Of a DNA stretch of 5,840 nt, positions 1-5,815 are shown one piece after another. The stretch is from the NCBI GenBank assembly GCA_002352945.1, contig DDHL01000010.1, positions 53,329 to 59,168 of the forward strand, in the 5' to 3' direction. The position numbers and the translations under genes were made by a program. The notes below the pieces were generated by a model. It did no database searches and was not told the origin of the DNA. It was given only the letters and a program-made list of their open reading frames with translations. Position 1 is the stretch's first letter. Each line of letters starts with the position of its first letter. The DNA comes from Campylobacteraceae bacterium UBA1877 (GTDB lineage: Bacteria > Campylobacterota > Campylobacteria > Campylobacterales > Campylobacteraceae).

Positions 1-1
1 C

Positions 2-1555
2 GAGCATGCACCCAGCCAGTATGAAAAACGGGGAATTGGAGTTATGGTTCCAAAATGGATTGAAGAAAACTGTATCCAATGTAATCAGTGTGCCTTTGTC
101 TGCCCACATGCAGTAATTAGACCATTTTTGATTAGTGATGAAGAGTTACAAAAAGCTCCAGCTGGTGTTAAAAACCATGTTCTTGATGCAAAAGGTAAAG
201 AGGTTAAGGGCTTTAAATATAAAATCCAAGTATCAACATTAGACTGCACCGGATGTGAATTGTGTGCTGAGGTTTGCCCATCAAAAGAGAAATCTCTTGT
301 TATGGTACCTCTTGGCGAGGAGCTTGATAAAGGTGAGCAAGAAAATGCTGATTATCTTTTTAATGAAGTAACTTATAAAGATGACATAACTGGTAAAAAG
401 AATGTTAAAAATGCCCAATTTGCAAAACCTCTATTTGAATTCCATGCAGCTTGTCCTGGTTGTGGTGAAACTCCATACATAACGTTAGCAACCCGACTTT
501 TTGGTGATCGCATGATGATAGCCAATGCTACGGGATGTTCTTCAATTTATGGAGGATCAGCCCCAACAACTCCATATAGAAAGAATGAAAAAGGAGAGGG
601 TCCGGCTTGGGCAAACTCACTTTTTGAAGACAATGCTGAATTTGGTATGGGTATGCGAGTTGCGGTTGAGACCATCAGACACCGAATTCAAAATATCATG
701 CTTGATAGTATGGATGAGGCTCCAAATGCCCTTACAGCTCTTTATAAAGACTGGATTGAAAATCGCGATAATGGTGAAGCAACTCAAGAGATTCGTGACC
801 GTCTAGTTCCGCTTTTGGAGGCAAATCAAAATGTAAAAGGCGTTAAAGATCTCCTTTCTCTTAAAGGATATCTCGTTAGGCGCAGCCAGTGGATTATCGG
901 CGGTGATGGCTGGGCATATGATATTGGATATGGCGGATTAGATCATGTTCTTGCAAGTGGTGAGGATGTAAATGTACTCGTTCTTGATACTGAGGTTTAC
1001 TCAAATACAGGAGGCCAGAGTTCAAAATCTGCAAGGGCTGGTTCAATCGCTCAATTTACAGCATCAGGTAAGCCGACTCAAAAGAAAGATTTAGGCTACA
1101 TCGCAATGACATATGGAAATATCTATGTAGCACAAATCAACTCCAATGCTTCGCAAGCCCAAGCTCTCAAGGCCATGCAAGAGGCTGAAGCCTATGATGG
1201 ACCATCTTTGATAATTGCTTACTCTCCATGTATTGCTCATGGAATCAAGGGGGGATTGTCAAAATCTGGAAACCAAGGCGAGCTTGCAACTAAGTGCGGT
1301 TACTGGCCAATTTATACTTACGATCCAAGATTGCAATATGAGGGTAAAAATCCTATAAAAATCACTGGGAAAGAGCCAGATTGGGATCTTTATGAATCTT
1401 TCTTGATGAATGAGGTTCGTTACGCATCTTTGAAAAAGTCTAATCCAGAGGCAGCTGCTAAACTCTATGCTAAAAACAAGGCTGATTCAATGCGCCGTTG
1501 GAGACAGTTGAAGCGAATGGCTAGCATGGATTATTCTGACGAAGTTGCAGAGTAA
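2..1555 (+). CDS. nifJ: Pyruvate:ferredoxin (flavodoxin) oxidoreductase, C-terminal part (5' end outside window)
   Basis: This enzyme oxidises pyruvate with CoA to acetyl-CoA and CO2 and reduces ferredoxin or flavodoxin in the cytoplasm. The frame is open from base 2 (EHAPSQYEKRGIGV...). The Met at 44 is internal, because the residues before it match the usual PFOR linker; about 670 residues of a ~1190-residue single-chain enzyme are missing. Counting from Met44, two ferredoxin-type CxxCxxCxxxCP motifs lie at C10/C13/C16/C20 and C68/C71/C74/C78, which form the [4Fe-4S] domain. The thiamine diphosphate domain follows. It has the proximal-cluster cysteines in CPGCGE (C137, C140), ATGC (C165) and SPCIAHG (C396), and the TPP/Mg motif runs from GDG (287-289) to N321 in SNTGGQ. 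All key residues are present and the stop is TAA. The gene ends in a hairpin and converges on the cytochrome gene. The family call is firm; the symbol follows common annotation. Confidence 0.96.
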   Translation, partial: EHAPSQYEKRGIGVMVPKWIEENCIQCNQCAFVCPHAVIRPFLISDEELQKAPAGVKNHVLDAKGKEVKGFKYKIQVSTLDCTGCELCAEVCPSKEKSLVMVPLGEELDKGEQENADYLFNEVTYKDDITGKKNVKNAQFAKPLFEFHAACPGCGETPYITLATRLFGDRMMIANATGCSSIYGGSAPTTPYRKNEKGEGPAWANSLFEDNAEFGMGMRVAVETIRHRIQNIMLDSMDEAPNALTALYKDWIENRDNGEATQEIRDRLVPLLEANQNVKGVKDLLSLKGYLVRRSQWIIGGDGWAYDIGYGGLDHVLASGEDVNVLVLDTEVYSNTGGQSSKSARAGSIAQFTASGKPTQKKDLGYIAMTYGNIYVAQINSNASQAQALKAMQEAEAYDGPSLIIAYSPCIAHGIKGGLSKSGNQGELATKCGYWPIYTYDPRLQYEGKNPIKITGKEPDWDLYESFLMNEVRYASLKKSNPEAAAKLYAKNKADSMRRWRQLKRMASMDYSDEVAE

Positions 1556-1561
1556 TTTTTT

Positions 1562-1592
1562 GGGTGGATTCTATCCACCCTTTACATGTAAA
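1562..1592 (+). terminator. Hairpin after the PFOR gene, probable terminator
   Basis: A GC-rich perfect 8-bp stem (GGGTGGAT 1562-1569 / ATCCACCC 1573-1580, loop TCT) starts 6 bases after the PFOR stop. The U-tract after it is weak: only TTT, then the rest of the TTTACATGTAAA palindrome (1581-1592). Six T residues precede the stem, so on the opposite strand the stem would be followed by A residues. It therefore suits termination of the + strand gene only. The call rests on position and stem strength. Confidence 0.6.
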
Positions 1593-1604
1593 AAGATTTG
1601 TGTG

Positions 1605-1643
1605 GCATTAAAATCTATTTGATTTTTAAATAGATTTTAATGC
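1605..1643 (-). terminator. Long AT-rich hairpin over the 3' end of the cytochrome gene
   Basis: A perfect 16-base inverted repeat (1605-1620 and 1628-1643, 7-base loop) includes the TAG stop of the cytochrome gene (1615-1617) and its last codons, which encode Ile-Tyr-Leu-Lys-Ile-Lys. On the minus strand it is followed after a few bases by CTTTTT. It may act as a terminator or as a 3'-end stabiliser. The stem is mostly A-T pairs, so termination strength is uncertain. Confidence 0.5.
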
Positions 1644-2775
1644 TCTCAAGTACTCCTAAAGCTTTTAGGCTGATATCCTCATCTTTTATATAATTATCAA
1701 CTCCAAAATTGTTGTGACATGCATCGCAGTTTGATTTGCTTTTAATAAGTGGATGCTCAAAAACGCTCCTTGGAATTGCACTGTGCACATCTTTCCAGTA
1801 GCGTGTTCTTGTAACTCTGTAAACATTGCGGTTTTTACTTGATTTTACAACCCCTCTTGATAATTCACTATAAGAGGTTTGAGCGCTGTTTTTAAAAATG
1901 TACTCTTTTATCTTCTCAAGGTTTGGAACCTTTTTTGTAATATCTTCAAAAAAGTGATTTTTAGGATCGCTTAAAACAACTTCCCAACTCTTTTTTGTTA
2001 GAACAAAGGGTGGCATAAGCACATGACAAGAAGAGCACTCTTTAGCATACTCTGGAAACTCTTCATGGTAGTATACAAGATTTGGATGGGCTCCAATAAG
2101 CGGGCTCTCGCTCCATTTCCAAACCCCAACTCCAGTGATAAAAGCAAGAATTAAAAAGCCCATGCCTAAAATATTTTGTGCCTTAGTAGGCTCTATGCCT
2201 TTTACATGTAAGGGTGCTTTTTTAAATCCAGTAAGCATGGAATTGATGATAAAAGTTTTATGCCAAAAGTGCTCAAACGTAGCTCCAAGAACATGGATAG
2301 CTGCTACAATACACATAGCATTTTTGCCCCAAATATGGTAGTTTAAAAGCTTAGAAGCTAGATTGTCATATTGGGCTAAAAAGGCCCAAAGCCCCCGTAC
2401 CTCATTGGCTCCTAAAAGAAGCCATCCGGTAAAAGTGGTTCCAATTCCTAAAACAATAAGCAAAAAAGTTGCCCAGCTTGCTGCTGGATTGTGCCCAACA
2501 AAGAGTCTTCTATCTTTAAAAAAGTTTGCAAAGTACCAAAAGAGGTCTTTTAAGTTAAAATCGAAGTTAGCAAATTGAGAATATTTTGGTCCGGTAAAAC
2601 CCCAAATGATTCGCAAAAAGAGCAAAATACCCATTGTAGCACCAGCGCTAATATGAATCAAAAGGGCATTTTCAAACTCTGCAGAAATAATGGTTGTTAC
2701 AAAAGAGGCTGCCAAGCCCCAGTGAAATAGTCTAGTTACCTTAGACCATACGTAAATTTGATGGGTCTCTTGCAT
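1615..2775 (-). CDS. Cytochrome b561-type membrane protein fused to C-terminal diheme cytochrome c (DHC-like) domain
   Basis: This 386-residue inner-membrane electron-transfer protein probably links the quinone pool to periplasmic c-type cytochromes; the partner is unknown. Residues ~10-185 form a cytochrome b561/Ni-hydrogenase-type b domain with four hydrophobic segments (about 16-32, 38-60, 100-122, 147-168). Candidate heme b ligands are H18, H41, H147 and H161. A fifth segment (~201-220) leads to a C-terminal domain with two heme c motifs, CSSCH (C247, C250, H251) and CDACH (C350, C353, H354). The pattern ECSSCH-x-PP followed by a K-S-W stretch matches dihaem cytochrome c (DHC, PF09626) proteins. 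Those are often separate partners of b561 proteins, so a fusion is plausible. ATG at 2773-2775 was chosen because the b domain begins at once; the ribosome binding site is poor. It converges on PFOR and is separated by a terminator from the small gene upstream. Confidence 0.88.
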   Translation of the reverse strand: MQETHQIYVWSKVTRLFHWGLAASFVTTIISAEFENALLIHISAGATMGILLFLRIIWGFTGPKYSQFANFDFNLKDLFWYFANFFKDRRLFVGHNPAASWATFLLIVLGIGTTFTGWLLLGANEVRGLWAFLAQYDNLASKLLNYHIWGKNAMCIVAAIHVLGATFEHFWHKTFIINSMLTGFKKAPLHVKGIEPTKAQNILGMGFLILAFITGVGVWKWSESPLIGAHPNLVYYHEEFPEYAKECSSCHVLMPPFVLTKKSWEVVLSDPKNHFFEDITKKVPNLEKIKEYIFKNSAQTSYSELSRGVVKSSKNRNVYRVTRTRYWKDVHSAIPRSVFEHPLIKSKSNCDACHNNFGVDNYIKDEDISLKALGVLESIKIYLKIK

Positions 2776-2915
2776 CGATTGCTCATTAATAAAATTTCTT
2801 TACATGTAAAGCATATCAACCGCTGGTTTAAAAAGGCATAAAGTGTCTATCTTTAGGATATATTTAAATATTTTTGTTACTAAATTACATTAATTTTACA
2901 AATAAAAAAGATAAG
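2776..2915. other. Upstream region of the cytochrome gene
   Basis: This AT-rich non-coding stretch must carry the cytochrome promoter, because a terminator closes the preceding gene. I could not identify convincing -10/-35 boxes. It contains a full TTTACATGTAAA palindrome (2799-2810) 23 bases before the start codon and a 12-base AT palindrome, ATATTTAAATAT (2860-2871). No ORF, tRNA or other RNA gene is visible. Confidence 0.5.
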
Positions 2916-2942
2916 AAAAGATGCTCAAAAAGAGCATCTTTT
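2916..2942 (-). terminator. Rho-independent terminator after the zinc-finger gene
   Basis: A perfect 11-bp stem (2916-2926 / 2932-2942, AAAAGATGCTC and GAGCATCTTTT, loop of five) lies 4 bases past the stop of the 64-residue gene. On the minus strand the stem ends in CTTTT, and a further T run follows a few bases later. This is the clearest intrinsic terminator in the window and it separates the small gene from the cytochrome gene on the same strand. Confidence 0.8.
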
Positions 2943-2946
2943 TAGC

Positions 2947-3141
2947 TTAGCTTTCAAGCTCGCTTTTTAAGACTTGGTTTGATTTAACAACATCACCGCT
3001 TCCATGGATTACATGGGGTATGCAAGCGGTACAAATGTGTACCTCTTCTCCGCCTTTATGGGCTTGAATGAAGACTGCACTTTTGTCTTGATCGCTTGGG
3101 CGTCCACAAACGTTGCATACAAAAACTTGATCTATTTGCAT
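2947..3141 (-). CDS. Small protein with ClpX-type C4 zinc finger
   Basis: This 64-residue protein has C9-x2-C12 and C37-x2-C40 separated by 24 residues, in the contexts VFVCNVCGRP and VHICTACIPHVIHG. The arrangement resembles the N-terminal zinc-binding domain of ClpX (C-x2-C-G, then ICxxC), but no AAA+ domain follows, so it is a stand-alone finger. By analogy it may bind proteins, for example as an adaptor or dimerisation module; no function can be assigned. A good ribosome binding site, AAGGA (3148-3152 on the minus strand), lies 6 bases before the ATG. The gene is monocistronic: a terminator follows it and a divergent gene lies upstream. It is not a fragment of clpX, since start, RBS, stop and terminator are all intact. 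Confidence 0.8.
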   Translation of the reverse strand: MQIDQVFVCNVCGRPSDQDKSAVFIQAHKGGEEVHICTACIPHVIHGSGDVVKSNQVLKSELES

Positions 3142-3191
3142 TTTTTATCCTTTTGGTTTAAAAATTGAGTTTACAAAGTGTAGCGAAGTTG

Positions 3192-3218
3192 TCTATAAAA
3201 ACTATTGAGCTGTATCAA
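3192..3218 (-). promoter_or_regulatory. Possible sigma-70 promoter of the zinc-finger gene
   Basis: On the minus strand TTGATA (3213-3218) and TATAGA (3192-3197) are separated by 15 bases of T-rich sequence, about 50 bases before the start codon. The spacing is short. Campylobacterota often lack a conserved -35 box, so the TATAGA element is the main support. Confidence 0.3.
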
Positions 3219-3243
3219 TGCTATTGTAATAATTTTTCCATGC

Positions 3244-3255
3244 TTTACATGTAAG
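3244..3255. repeat. TTTACATGTAA palindrome in the divergent intergenic region
   Basis: One of five copies of the TTACATGTAA core in this window (others at 1582-1591, 2202-2211, 2800-2809 and 4074-4083). This copy sits between the divergent zinc-finger and DUF2325 genes and is followed by GG instead of AA. Confidence 0.8.
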
Positions 3256-3290
3256 GATGCCATTTCAAGCTACTTTTTAGTTTAATTGAA

Positions 3291-3296
3291 TATAAT
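3291..3296 (+). promoter_or_regulatory. -10 box (TATAAT) of the DUF2325 gene
   Basis: A consensus TATAAT follows a T-rich tract, the usual sigma-70 layout in Campylobacterota. It lies 29 bases before the ATG, which leaves a short leader of about 20 bases. No clear -35 box is seen. Confidence 0.6.
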
Positions 3297-3314
3297 AACG
3301 ATTATCAATATAAA

Positions 3315-3320
3315 AAGGAG
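3315..3320 (+). promoter_or_regulatory. Shine-Dalgarno site that sets the DUF2325 start
   Basis: AAGGAG is followed by a 5-base spacer and ATG 3326. The GTG at 3320 begins inside this site, so it cannot be the start used from it. Confidence 0.75.
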
Positions 3321-3325
3321 TGGTG

Positions 3326-3640
3326 ATGCATGTTTTAGTTGTAGGGGCAGATGAAATTCGCCCTATAAAATCGGTCCTGAAAGATTTAGGTGCAAGCGGC
3401 GTAACCCATTGGGATGCTCGCAATGAAAACCGTGTTAATCGTAAATCCATTCCAAATGACACAGGCTGCGTTGTTTTGCTTACTTCATTTTTAAACCACA
3501 ATACAATGAAAAAGATAAAAACTGATGCAAAAAAACGAGGAATCCCTTTAGTTTGCGCAAAGCGCAGTGTTAGTTGCGTCTATAATGAGTATTGTAAAGT
3601 CTTTGGCTTAGCTGAAAAAATGGGTTGCAAAGGGAGTTAA
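3326..3640 (+). CDS. DUF2325 domain protein
   Basis: This 104-residue cytoplasmic protein begins with a Rossmann-like strand and turn (MHVLVVGAD). Next come a WDAR segment, an LLTSFLNHNTMKKIKTDAKK helix region and a GIPLVCAKRS strand, the normal order in DUF2325 (PF10087) proteins. The family function is unknown. The protein has four cysteines near the C-terminus (C77, C84, C90, C101), in CAKRSVSC, YC and GC; with H58 these could bind metal or be redox active, which is inference. The ATG at 3326 was chosen because AAGGAG (3315-3320) lies 5 bases before it. The in-frame GTG codons at 3320 and 3323 overlap or crowd that site. The gene is followed by luxS on the same strand after 100 bases. Confidence 0.82.
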   Translation: MHVLVVGADEIRPIKSVLKDLGASGVTHWDARNENRVNRKSIPNDTGCVVLLTSFLNHNTMKKIKTDAKKRGIPLVCAKRSVSCVYNEYCKVFGLAEKMGCKGS

Positions 3641-3668
3641 AACAGGTTTTAGCTTGCTTTTAATCTAG

Positions 3669-3735
3669 CTCCTTTGTTTTAGTAGCTTTGTGTGTAAAGA
3701 GTTAATTTGTGATACAATTGCCTAAAACAAAGGAG
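3669..3735 (+). promoter_or_regulatory. Perfect 14-base inverted repeat covering the luxS ribosome binding site
   Basis: CTCCTTTGTTTTAG (3669-3682) is exactly complementary to CTAAAACAAAGGAG (3722-3735), with a 39-base loop. The second arm includes the luxS Shine-Dalgarno AAGGAG. In a transcript reading through from the DUF2325 gene, the ribosome binding site would be paired. In a transcript started at the luxS promoter (-10 at 3713-3718) the first arm is absent and the site is free. The pairing is seen directly; the regulatory reading is inference. Confidence 0.5.
3713..3718 (+). promoter_or_regulatory. Likely -10 box (TACAAT) of luxS
   Basis: TACAAT in the context TGTGATACAATTG lies 22 bases before the luxS ATG. 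Transcription would start near 3725, giving a very short leader that begins inside the second arm of the inverted repeat. No convincing -35 box is visible. Confidence 0.45.
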
Positions 3736-3740
3736 ATAAA

Positions 3741-4244
3741 ATGCCGCTTTTAGATAGCTTTAGAGTTGACCATGTAAAGATGCCAGCTCCCGCTGTGCGC
3801 CTAGCAAAAAAGATGCGAACCCCAAAAGGGGATGATATTTATGTTTTTGATCTTCGTTTTTGTAAACCCAACCATGACATTATGAGTGAAAAAGGAACCC
3901 ATACGCTTGAGCACCTCTTTGCAGGTTTTATGCGAAATCATCTCAATCGAGATGGAGTTGAAATCATTGATATTTCACCCATGGGCTGCCGCACGGGATT
4001 TTATATGAGTCTTATTGGCTCTCCAAAAGAGGAGGAAGTTGTTCGGGCATGGGAAGCGTCTATGAAAGATGTTTTACATGTAAAAAGCCAAGATGATATT
4101 CCAGAGTTAAATAAATACCAATGCGGAACATATACTATGCATTCACTTGAAGATGCAAAAGCTATTGCAAAGAAGGTTTTAGAGCAAGGCATTGGAGTAA
4201 TGGATAATGAAGCCTTAAAATTAGACTTAAATAAAATAGCTTAA
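3741..4244 (+). CDS. luxS: S-ribosylhomocysteine lyase (AI-2 synthesis)
   Basis: LuxS cleaves S-ribosylhomocysteine to homocysteine and 4,5-dihydroxypentane-2,3-dione, the AI-2 precursor, in the activated methyl cycle. It is a cytoplasmic metal-dependent homodimer. The 167 residues are full family length. The metal-binding HTLEH motif gives H54 and H58 with the catalytic base E57. C83 in MGCRTGF is the catalytic cysteine and C128 in YQCGTY is the third metal ligand. All are present. The ATG is preceded by AAGGAG with a 5-base spacer. One copy of the TTACATGTAA palindrome lies in the gene at 4074-4083 and encodes part of DVLHVKSQ (residues 112-115). No good terminator follows. The region downstream is short and leads into an insertion sequence. 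Confidence 0.97.
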   Translation: MPLLDSFRVDHVKMPAPAVRLAKKMRTPKGDDIYVFDLRFCKPNHDIMSEKGTHTLEHLFAGFMRNHLNRDGVEIIDISPMGCRTGFYMSLIGSPKEEEVVRAWEASMKDVLHVKSQDDIPELNKYQCGTYTMHSLEDAKAIAKKVLEQGIGVMDNEALKLDLNKIA

Positions 4245-4266
4245 TTTACATTAAAGTGTTACATAA

Positions 4267-4383
4267 AGAAAAAAAGGGGTTAAAAGTGACTATGCCCAAA
4301 TTTTTGAAGCTAAACAAAATGTAGAATTTATTACAATACAGCACATAACATTTTCAAAGGAGTCAACTATAAAGAAACCTAAC
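4267..4383 (+). pseudogene. Possible gene remnant between luxS and the insertion sequence
   Basis: The frame is open without a start codon and encodes about 39 residues, including DYAQIFEAKQNVEFITIQ, then stops at 4384-4386. A +1 frame further right reads KGVNYKET, a stop, then LKDKDFKV. This looks protein-like but is too short to assign and could be chance in AT-rich DNA. If real, it is the end of a gene damaged near the IS insertion point. The rest of the 162-base gap (4245-4406) shows no RNA gene and no clear terminator. Confidence 0.2.
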
Positions 4384-4406
4384 TAAAAGACAAAGATTTT
4401 AAAGTT

Positions 4407-5603
4407 TCATTTAGAAACACCTAAAGCTAAATTTTCATCAAATTTGGTTTTGTTCTTTAACATAACAAATATTGTTTTAAGAAGTTTATTTGCAACGGCA
4501 ATAACGGCTTGTTTGAATTTTTTACCCTCTTCTCTTTTCTTGGAGAAATAGAGTTTAAATTTCTCACAAGATCTTATTGTACCTATTGCCATCTGCCAAA
4601 TAGTTCTTCTAAGGTTGGCATTACCTCTTTTTGAGATTTTGCCTCTATAGTTGATTGAGCTGCCGCTTTGTTTAACAGATGGGTCGATTCCTATAAAAGC
4701 ACATAGTTGCTTTACGGAGTTAAACTTATTAACCGAGGGTAGTTCAACCATGAAGTTTTTAGAAGTCACTGCACCGATACCCGGTATTGATTGCAATATT
4801 TCAATATCACTATTGATATCGGTATCTTCTAAAGAGTTTTCAAGCTCTGTATCTAGGATGGATAACTCTTCTTGAACTGCTAGTAATCTTCTAATTTTGG
4901 AAGTGAGTACCTTTTCAAGATATTTATCGGATACGGCAATAGAAGTTTTAGCCATTGCTAATATCTCTTTGGCAGTGATTTTTACTTTGTTGCCGCTTGT
5001 ATCATCTAGTATCGCTTGAATTTTCTTTTCCTTAAAGTTTCTAATCGCTTTACGGCTAGGAGCTTTAAGGAGCAGATTTAATATGCTCTTTGTAAATATA
5101 TTTGTGTTCTTTAACAATTCAGGAAACAGTTGACTTAGATTAGCTTTTATTTCAGTTTTTAGCCTTGCTACATCTTTTGAAAGGTTTTCCCTTTCACGGA
5201 TAAGTGGTCTGATGTTTTCAATAGTATCAGTTGAAGCTAGATGCAAAGACTGATGTGATTTTAAACTAAACAAAGCAATTGAAGCTGCATCTTTTTTATC
5301 ATTCTTAGTTTTTCTAAGTGTGGTTGAACCAATAAAACTCTTTATGAGTATCGGATTAATCACTACGCACTTAAAACTATTTTCTAGTAAAAAAGATAGT
5401 AGTGGTAAATGATAAATACCAGTTGCTTCCATTGCGATCAATAGCTCTTCTTTGGAATAAGAGGATAGATACTTGATTAAAGTATCAAACCCCTCTTTAT
5501 TCATTGTAAGCTTTACCTCTAGTTTAATCTCACCGCTACTTTGTAGTAGTGTTACATCAAAGCTGTCTTTAGAAATATCTATTCCTATGAATTGTTTAAT
5601 CAT
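4407..5603 (-). CDS. IS110-family transposase (DEDD plus serine recombinase)
   Basis: This 398-residue RNA-guided recombinase moves the element. The N-terminal RuvC-like DEDD domain (PF01548) has D9 in FIGIDISKD, E59 in AMEATGIYH, and D102 and D105 in KNDKKDA, nearly the same positions as the catalytic residues of IS621. A long helical, probably coiled-coil middle (about 130-265) follows. Then comes the transposase_20 domain (PF02371), with a helix-hairpin-helix IPGIGAVTS (273-281) and the likely nucleophile S313 in VKQSGSS, just before ISKRGNANLRR. No stop or frameshift interrupts it, so it could be active. The start is ATG 5601-5603, with AAAGG (5612-5616) 8 bases upstream. The GTG directly before it (5604-5606) is possible and adds one residue. 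It faces luxS. Confidence 0.95.
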   Translation of the reverse strand: MIKQFIGIDISKDSFDVTLLQSSGEIKLEVKLTMNKEGFDTLIKYLSSYSKEELLIAMEATGIYHLPLLSFLLENSFKCVVINPILIKSFIGSTTLRKTKNDKKDAASIALFSLKSHQSLHLASTDTIENIRPLIRERENLSKDVARLKTEIKANLSQLFPELLKNTNIFTKSILNLLLKAPSRKAIRNFKEKKIQAILDDTSGNKVKITAKEILAMAKTSIAVSDKYLEKVLTSKIRRLLAVQEELSILDTELENSLEDTDINSDIEILQSIPGIGAVTSKNFMVELPSVNKFNSVKQLCAFIGIDPSVKQSGSSINYRGKISKRGNANLRRTIWQMAIGTIRSCEKFKLYFSKKREEGKKFKQAVIAVANKLLKTIFVMLKNKTKFDENLALGVSK

Positions 5604-5632
5604 CACAAATACCTTTACGCAAATGTTATTTT

Positions 5633-5814
5633 ACATACAAACAGATAAGCAACCTTGCTTTTATCCTATCTCCATAATGACAGGGACTCGAAGTCCAATC
5701 AACCTATTGGGATTTGAAGCAAGTGATAGACTCCTTGGAGATTTAATAAAACTTCTAATAGTTCTATCATTGATCTATATAAAATGTGATCATCTTGCTT
5801 ATCTCTTTGTATGT
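5633..5814 (-). ncRNA. Candidate IS110 bridge RNA (seekRNA)
   Basis: A non-coding ~182-base segment upstream of the transposase is closed by 20-base arms that pair with one mismatch (5633-5652 and 5795-5814). Inside are a 7-bp stem (5668-5674 / 5736-5742) and hairpins GGACT-CGA-AGTCC (5684-5696) and CCAAT-CAACCT-ATTGG (5695-5710). IS110-group elements encode their guide RNA in this position, and the IS621 bridge RNA is of similar size (about 177 bases). A TACAAT box on the minus strand (5816-5821) would start transcription near the first arm. The long closing stem is not a feature I know from IS621, so the RNA call is inference. Confidence 0.45.
5633..5814. repeat. Long imperfect inverted repeat, 20-base arms
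   Basis: The arms are 5633-5652 and 5795-5814. They are exact complements (ACATACAAA, then AGATAAGCAA) except for one C-C opposition at 5642/5805. The heptamer CTTGCTT occurs at 5654-5660 and 5794-5800, and its complement AAGCAAG at 5717-5723, so alternative pairings exist within the segment. Confidence 0.8.
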
Positions 5815-5815
5815 T

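Noticed and set aside
44..46. ATG at 44 as the start of a 503-residue protein
   Set aside because: The frame is open to base 2 and the residues before it match the PFOR linker, so the gene begins outside the window.
2135..2578. Two plus-strand reading frames (68 and 71 codons) opposite the cytochrome gene
   Set aside because: They are antisense to transmembrane coding sequence, have no RBS or recognisable domain, and arise from its codon composition.
3287..3308. Fur-box-like sequence (ATAAT-AACG-ATTATC) at the DUF2325 promoter
   Set aside because: The half-sites are 4 bases apart, which fits neither the 7-1-7 nor the 9-1-9 Fur arrangement, and it overlaps an ordinary TATAAT box in AT-rich DNA.
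3277..3501. Minus-strand reading frame opposite the DUF2325 gene
   Set aside because: It overlaps a well-supported gene and its promoter, and its product shows no domain features.
1581..4085. Reading the TTACATGTAA copies as operators of one regulator
   Set aside because: Two of five copies lie deep inside coding sequence and one between convergent genes, so only two are placed as operators would be.
5647..5660. AAGCAA-CC-TTGCTT short hairpin as a terminator
   Set aside because: It has a two-base loop, no U-tract in either direction that fits a gene end, and overlaps the better long-range inverted repeat.
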